6,367 nt of DNA, from the NCBI GenBank assembly GCA_015661585.1, contig DQVU01000237.1, positions 1 through 6,367 of the forward strand, given 5' to 3'. This stretch comes from Methanothermococcus okinawensis (GTDB lineage Archaea; AGJL01; Methanococci; Methanococcales; Methanococcaceae). Positions 3,449-6,367 of this stretch are shown here, piece after piece; positions within the stretch are counted from its first letter, which is position 1, and each line of letters begins with the position of its first letter. Position numbers and translations under genes: made by a program. The notes under the pieces are model-generated. The model saw nothing but the letters and a program-made list of their open reading frames with translations, ran no database searches and had not been told where the DNA came from.

Positions 3449-6367
3449 TCTATGTCTAACCTTATCCCAACTACCTTACTTATCCCATTCTCCATATACA
3501 CACCGTACAGGGTATCCGCCTTACTTATCATCTGTTCCCTGTGGGATATTACTATAAACTGGGAATCCCTTGAGGCATTCTTTATCATATCCCCTATTAA
3601 ACTTGCATTTTTGGCATCCAATGTAGCATCTATCTCGTCTAAAACATAGAAGGGAGCAGGTAGTAACCTTTGAATAGCAAATAAAAACGCCAGTGCAGTT
3701 AAGGATTTCTCCCCACCACTCATCATATCTAAACTTTGAAGTCGCTTATTCTGTGGAGAGGCATCTATTAAGAGTCCCCCTTCAAATGGATTCTCTGGAT
3801 TCTCCAATCTCAACCTCCCTTTACCTCCAATACTCTTATAAATCTCCTCGTAGTTCTTAGACACTTTTCTAAACACCTCCATAAATACCTCTTTTTTCCT
3901 CCTTTCAACCTCCTGGATCAGTTGGAGGTATTTTTCTTCATCCTTTTCGTACTCTTTCCTCTTAGTGAGTAGTTCCTTATAACGTTCCTCTATGTACCTG
4001 TAGTCCTCAATAGCCCTCATATTTACAGGTTCAAGTTTTTTGATGGCTCTCTCAACTTCTTGGATATGCCTCTCCAACTCCTCAATTTCCATTCCCTCTA
4101 ATTTATCCACTGCCTCGTGTAGATCCTCTATATCTTCGAAGAGTTTCTTTTCCTCCTCCTCCAACTTAGTCTCCCATTTAACCTTCTCTAAAGACAGTGT
4201 ATTTATCTCCCTGTCTATATTTTCAACCCTTTCTAAGAGTACCCTTTTACTACTGTAGAGTGTTTTTATTTCATTTTCGTATTTTTCCTTTTTCTCTGTA
4301 AGTTCTTTTAGATTCTCACTTAACCTTAAATATCTTTCTCTCTTCTCTTTCAAGGTTTTAGTACCCTTTTCAATACTGTTTCTGTAGAATTCAACGTTTT
4401 TCTCTAATATCTCTATCTTTTTATTTAACTCCTCTATTTTTTCCTTAATCTCACCTATCTTTGGAATAAGGATCTCTTCTATTAATGTTTTATTTTTATT
4501 TATATCGTTTTCTAAGGTATCTTTTCTCCTCTCTAGTTTCTCTATCTCCTCCTCTAACTCCCTGATCCTCTTTATAACTGTAGAGTCCTCGTAGGATTTC
4601 AACTCCTTTAATATACCCTCTCTTTTATTAATGATGTCATCTACCTTTTTCTCCAGATTTTCTATCTCGTCCTCTAACTCTCCCTCCAACCTCTCCAACT
4701 CCTCCAACTCTCCCTGAAGTTTTCTGTTGATAGTTTGAAGTTCCTCTATTTTCCTGTTGTGCTCCCTTACAATCTCTATCTTTCTTCTCTCCCTCTCTCT
4801 TATAAACTTCAATTTATTCTCCAATTCCAACTTTTTACTGTAGTAGTTATTTATCCTTTCATTTAGCCTCTCTATCTGAACTATCAACCCATCTCCACCA
4901 TTTAACCTCTCCTCTATATCTTTCAACTCCTCTTTAATCCTCTCAAGTTTTTCAGTGTCTATCTCAATCTTTATACTGGCAGAGGGCTTAACACTACCCC
5001 CTACCATGGCACCTGAAGGTTCTATAACGTCTCCCTCGAGGGATACAAATCTGGCCCTGTATTTTTTTGAAAGTTCCTTGGCTGTTTTTAGATCCTTCAC
5101 GATGTAGGTGTTGCCAAATACGTAGTTAAATATTCCCCTGTACTCCTCCTGAAACTCCACTAGATCGATAGCCCTCCCCACTACACCTTCCTCTAAGATA
5201 GGTTCTGGTTCTCTACCTTTCACCCTATCCATAGGTAGGAATGTGGCCCTTCCCAACTTATTCCTCTTAAGGTACTCTATAGCCCTGACACCATCCTCCA
5301 TACTCCTAACTACGATATACTTCAACCTACTACCTCCTGCAACCTCCACCGCTACCTTATACTTCTCCTTCGTTTTTCCCAAGTTCCCCACTATATCTAT
5401 AACTCCTGGAAGGTTGGCCTCTAATACCCTCCTTACTGTGTTATCTATGTTGTAATTCTCCATCTCCTTTAACGCCTTAATTTTCCCATTTTCCTTAGCA
5501 TATTCACTGTATAACTCCTCCCTTCTCCTCTGAAGTTTTTTCTTCTCCTCCTCAAGTTTCTCCACCTTTCTCTTCAACAGTTCTAACTCTACAGATACAT
5601 CCTCCAACTCCCTGTAGATGGACTTAGTATCTAACTCCTCCTTCTCCAGCGCCTCTAACTCTTTCCTAAGTTTTTCTATCTCCTTTGAATTTTGGGATAT
5701 TTGGAAGGATTTTCTATCTATATCTCCAAGGACTTTACTTAACTCCACCCTTAATCTGTGAAGTTCCCTCTGATAGGTATTAAACCTTTCAGTAAGTTTC
5801 CCCTCTATCCCTTTAAGTATATTTATACGAGTTTCCCATCTTTCTATCTTAGATTTTAGGGAGTCCCTCTCACTCCTTAGAAGTCCTATCTTCTCCTCTA
5901 TAATTCTTAACTCTCCCTCTTTCTCCAGTATCCCCTCCTTCAACATTTCAACCTTTTTTCTAGTATTATCCAACTCCTCTCTTTTACTTTTCAACTGTAA
6001 TTTAGCATTCTTTAATTCATTCAGTGTGTTGTCGAGGTTCCTCCTATCACTCTCAAGGGTTAATTCAAGTTCCCTTATGGCTTTGTGTAACTCCAAGATC
6101 TCCTCGTTTCCTTTCTCCTTCAACTCCTCAGTTACATTATCTAACTTATTCCTTAAGTTAGATATCTTACCCTCTATCTCCTCCAACTCCTTAATGTATC
6201 TCCCCTTGGATCTCTCCAGTTCCTCTATTTTCTTCTCAATATCTTTCACTTTTCCCCTTACCTTCTCTACCCTTTTAGATGTTAAAACATACCTGGCAGT
6301 TTTCAACTCCTCACTTAGTTTTATGTATCTCTCAGCCTCCTCCTTCTCCCTTTTAAGTTTATCGAGA
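3439..6367 (-). CDS. smc: SMC chromosome-organising ATPase, lacking its N-terminal head in this window
   Basis: The frame is open to the right edge, giving 975 visible C-terminal residues; an archaeal SMC has about 1170, so roughly 195 residues with the Walker A motif lie outside. In order on the coding strand: coiled coil from the edge to about 5458 (heptad-rich Leu/Glu/Lys); hinge at about 5457-4987, with VAVEVAGGSRLKYIVV and the closing SGAMVGGSVK; returning coiled coil to about 4020; then the C-terminal head with signature motif MMSGGEKSLTALAF (SGGEKS at 3720-3703), Walker B FYVLDEID (about 3651-3628), LDAKN of the D-loop and the H-loop ISHRE. SMC dimers bind ATP through the paired heads, encircle and extrude DNA, and help to compact and segregate the chromosome, usually with kleisin partners not seen here. 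A TTG at 6306 is not the start: the coiled coil continues upstream of it (KEEAERYIKLSEE). All key residues in view are intact. Confidence 0.97.
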   Translation of the reverse strand, partial: LDKLKREKEEAERYIKLSEELKTARYVLTSKRVEKVRGKVKDIEKKIEELERSKGRYIKELEEIEGKISNLRNKLDNVTEELKEKGNEEILELHKAIRELELTLESDRRNLDNTLNELKNAKLQLKSKREELDNTRKKVEMLKEGILEKEGELRIIEEKIGLLRSERDSLKSKIERWETRINILKGIEGKLTERFNTYQRELHRLRVELSKVLGDIDRKSFQISQNSKEIEKLRKELEALEKEELDTKSIYRELEDVSVELELLKRKVEKLEEEKKKLQRRREELYSEYAKENGKIKALKEMENYNIDNTVRRVLEANLPGVIDIVGNLGKTKEKYKVAVEVAGGSRLKYIVVRSMEDGVRAIEYLKRNKLGRATFLPMDRVKGREPEPILEEGVVGRAIDLVEFQEEYRGIFNYVFGNTYIVKDLKTAKELSKKYRARFVSLEGDVIEPSGAMVGGSVKPSASIKIEIDTEKLERIKEELKDIEERLNGGDGLIVQIERLNERINNYYSKKLELENKLKFIRERERRKIEIVREHNRKIEELQTINRKLQGELEELERLEGELEDEIENLEKKVDDIINKREGILKELKSYEDSTVIKRIRELEEEIEKLERRKDTLENDINKNKTLIEEILIPKIGEIKEKIEELNKKIEILEKNVEFYRNSIEKGTKTLKEKRERYLRLSENLKELTEKKEKYENEIKTLYSSKRVLLERVENIDREINTLSLEKVKWETKLEEEEKKLFEDIEDLHEAVDKLEGMEIEELERHIQEVERAIKKLEPVNMRAIEDYRYIEERYKELLTKRKEYEKDEEKYLQLIQEVERRKKEVFMEVFRKVSKNYEEIYKSIGGKGRLRLENPENPFEGGLLIDASPQNKRLQSLDMMSGGEKSLTALAFLFAIQRLLPAPFYVLDEIDATLDAKNASLIGDMIKNASRDSQFIVISHREQMISKADTLYGVYMENGISKVVGIRLDIEEV

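Noticed and set aside
3428..3649. Plus-strand open frame of 73 codons starting TTG behind a GGAGGT sequence
   Set aside because: It is antisense to the most conserved part of smc (signature, Walker B and H-loop). The Shine-Dalgarno-like GGAGGT is explained as one arm of the inverted repeat at the smc stop.
4040..4258. Plus-strand open frame of 72 codons within smc
   Set aside because: Serine/leucine-rich antisense reading of coiled-coil codons; no ribosome binding site and no recognisable domain.
5243..5455. Plus-strand open frame of 70 codons opposite the SMC hinge
   Set aside because: Its leucine, threonine and proline richness is an antisense effect of the hinge coding sequence; nothing supports expression.
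6304..6306. TTG as a possible smc start codon
   Set aside because: The coding frame continues upstream to the window edge with typical SMC coiled-coil sequence, so this is an internal leucine codon.

Overview
The window looks like chromosomal DNA of a methanogenic archaeon, most likely a hyperthermophilic member of the Methanococcales (Methanocaldococcus or Methanotorris type). The evidence is an archaeal SMC protein, an archaeal site-2 protease, a DUF1786 protein typical of archaea, AGG/AGA arginine and ATA isoleucine codons, ribosome binding sites of the GGTGAT/GGAGGT type, A+T-rich spacers and U-rich terminators. The genus is inferred from general resemblance and was not tested by a search.

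Layout. All intact genes lie on the minus strand, so transcription runs from right to left. From the right edge: smc (3439 to beyond 6367, N-terminal head missing); a 481-base A+T-rich spacer (2958-3438); a DUF1786 gene (1938-2957); a spacer (1687-1937) that also holds the 3' side of a plus-strand gene remnant; that remnant (1229-1686), a tetratricopeptide-repeat (TPR) gene broken by frameshifts; then a compact two-gene minus-strand unit of a PP-loop ATP pyrophosphatase (250-1170) and a site-2 protease (from 239 leftwards out of the window), separated by 10 bases.

How the genes relate. The PP-loop gene and the protease gene are very probably co-transcribed. No direct functional link between smc, DUF1786 and the PP-loop unit is visible. 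Two annotated starts deserve care: in both the DUF1786 gene and the PP-loop gene, the most upstream GTG falls inside a good Shine-Dalgarno sequence, so the start is placed a few codons downstream.

The least expected feature is a pair of diverged, roughly 56-60 base non-coding repeats (1797-1856 on plus, 3100-3155 on minus). They lie in inverted orientation on either side of the DUF1786 gene, and each is followed by U-rich tracts. They may be small RNA genes, terminator-linked 3' elements or remnants of a mobile element. This was found by eye and needs a genome-wide search. No CRISPR array, tRNA, rRNA or transposase gene was seen.
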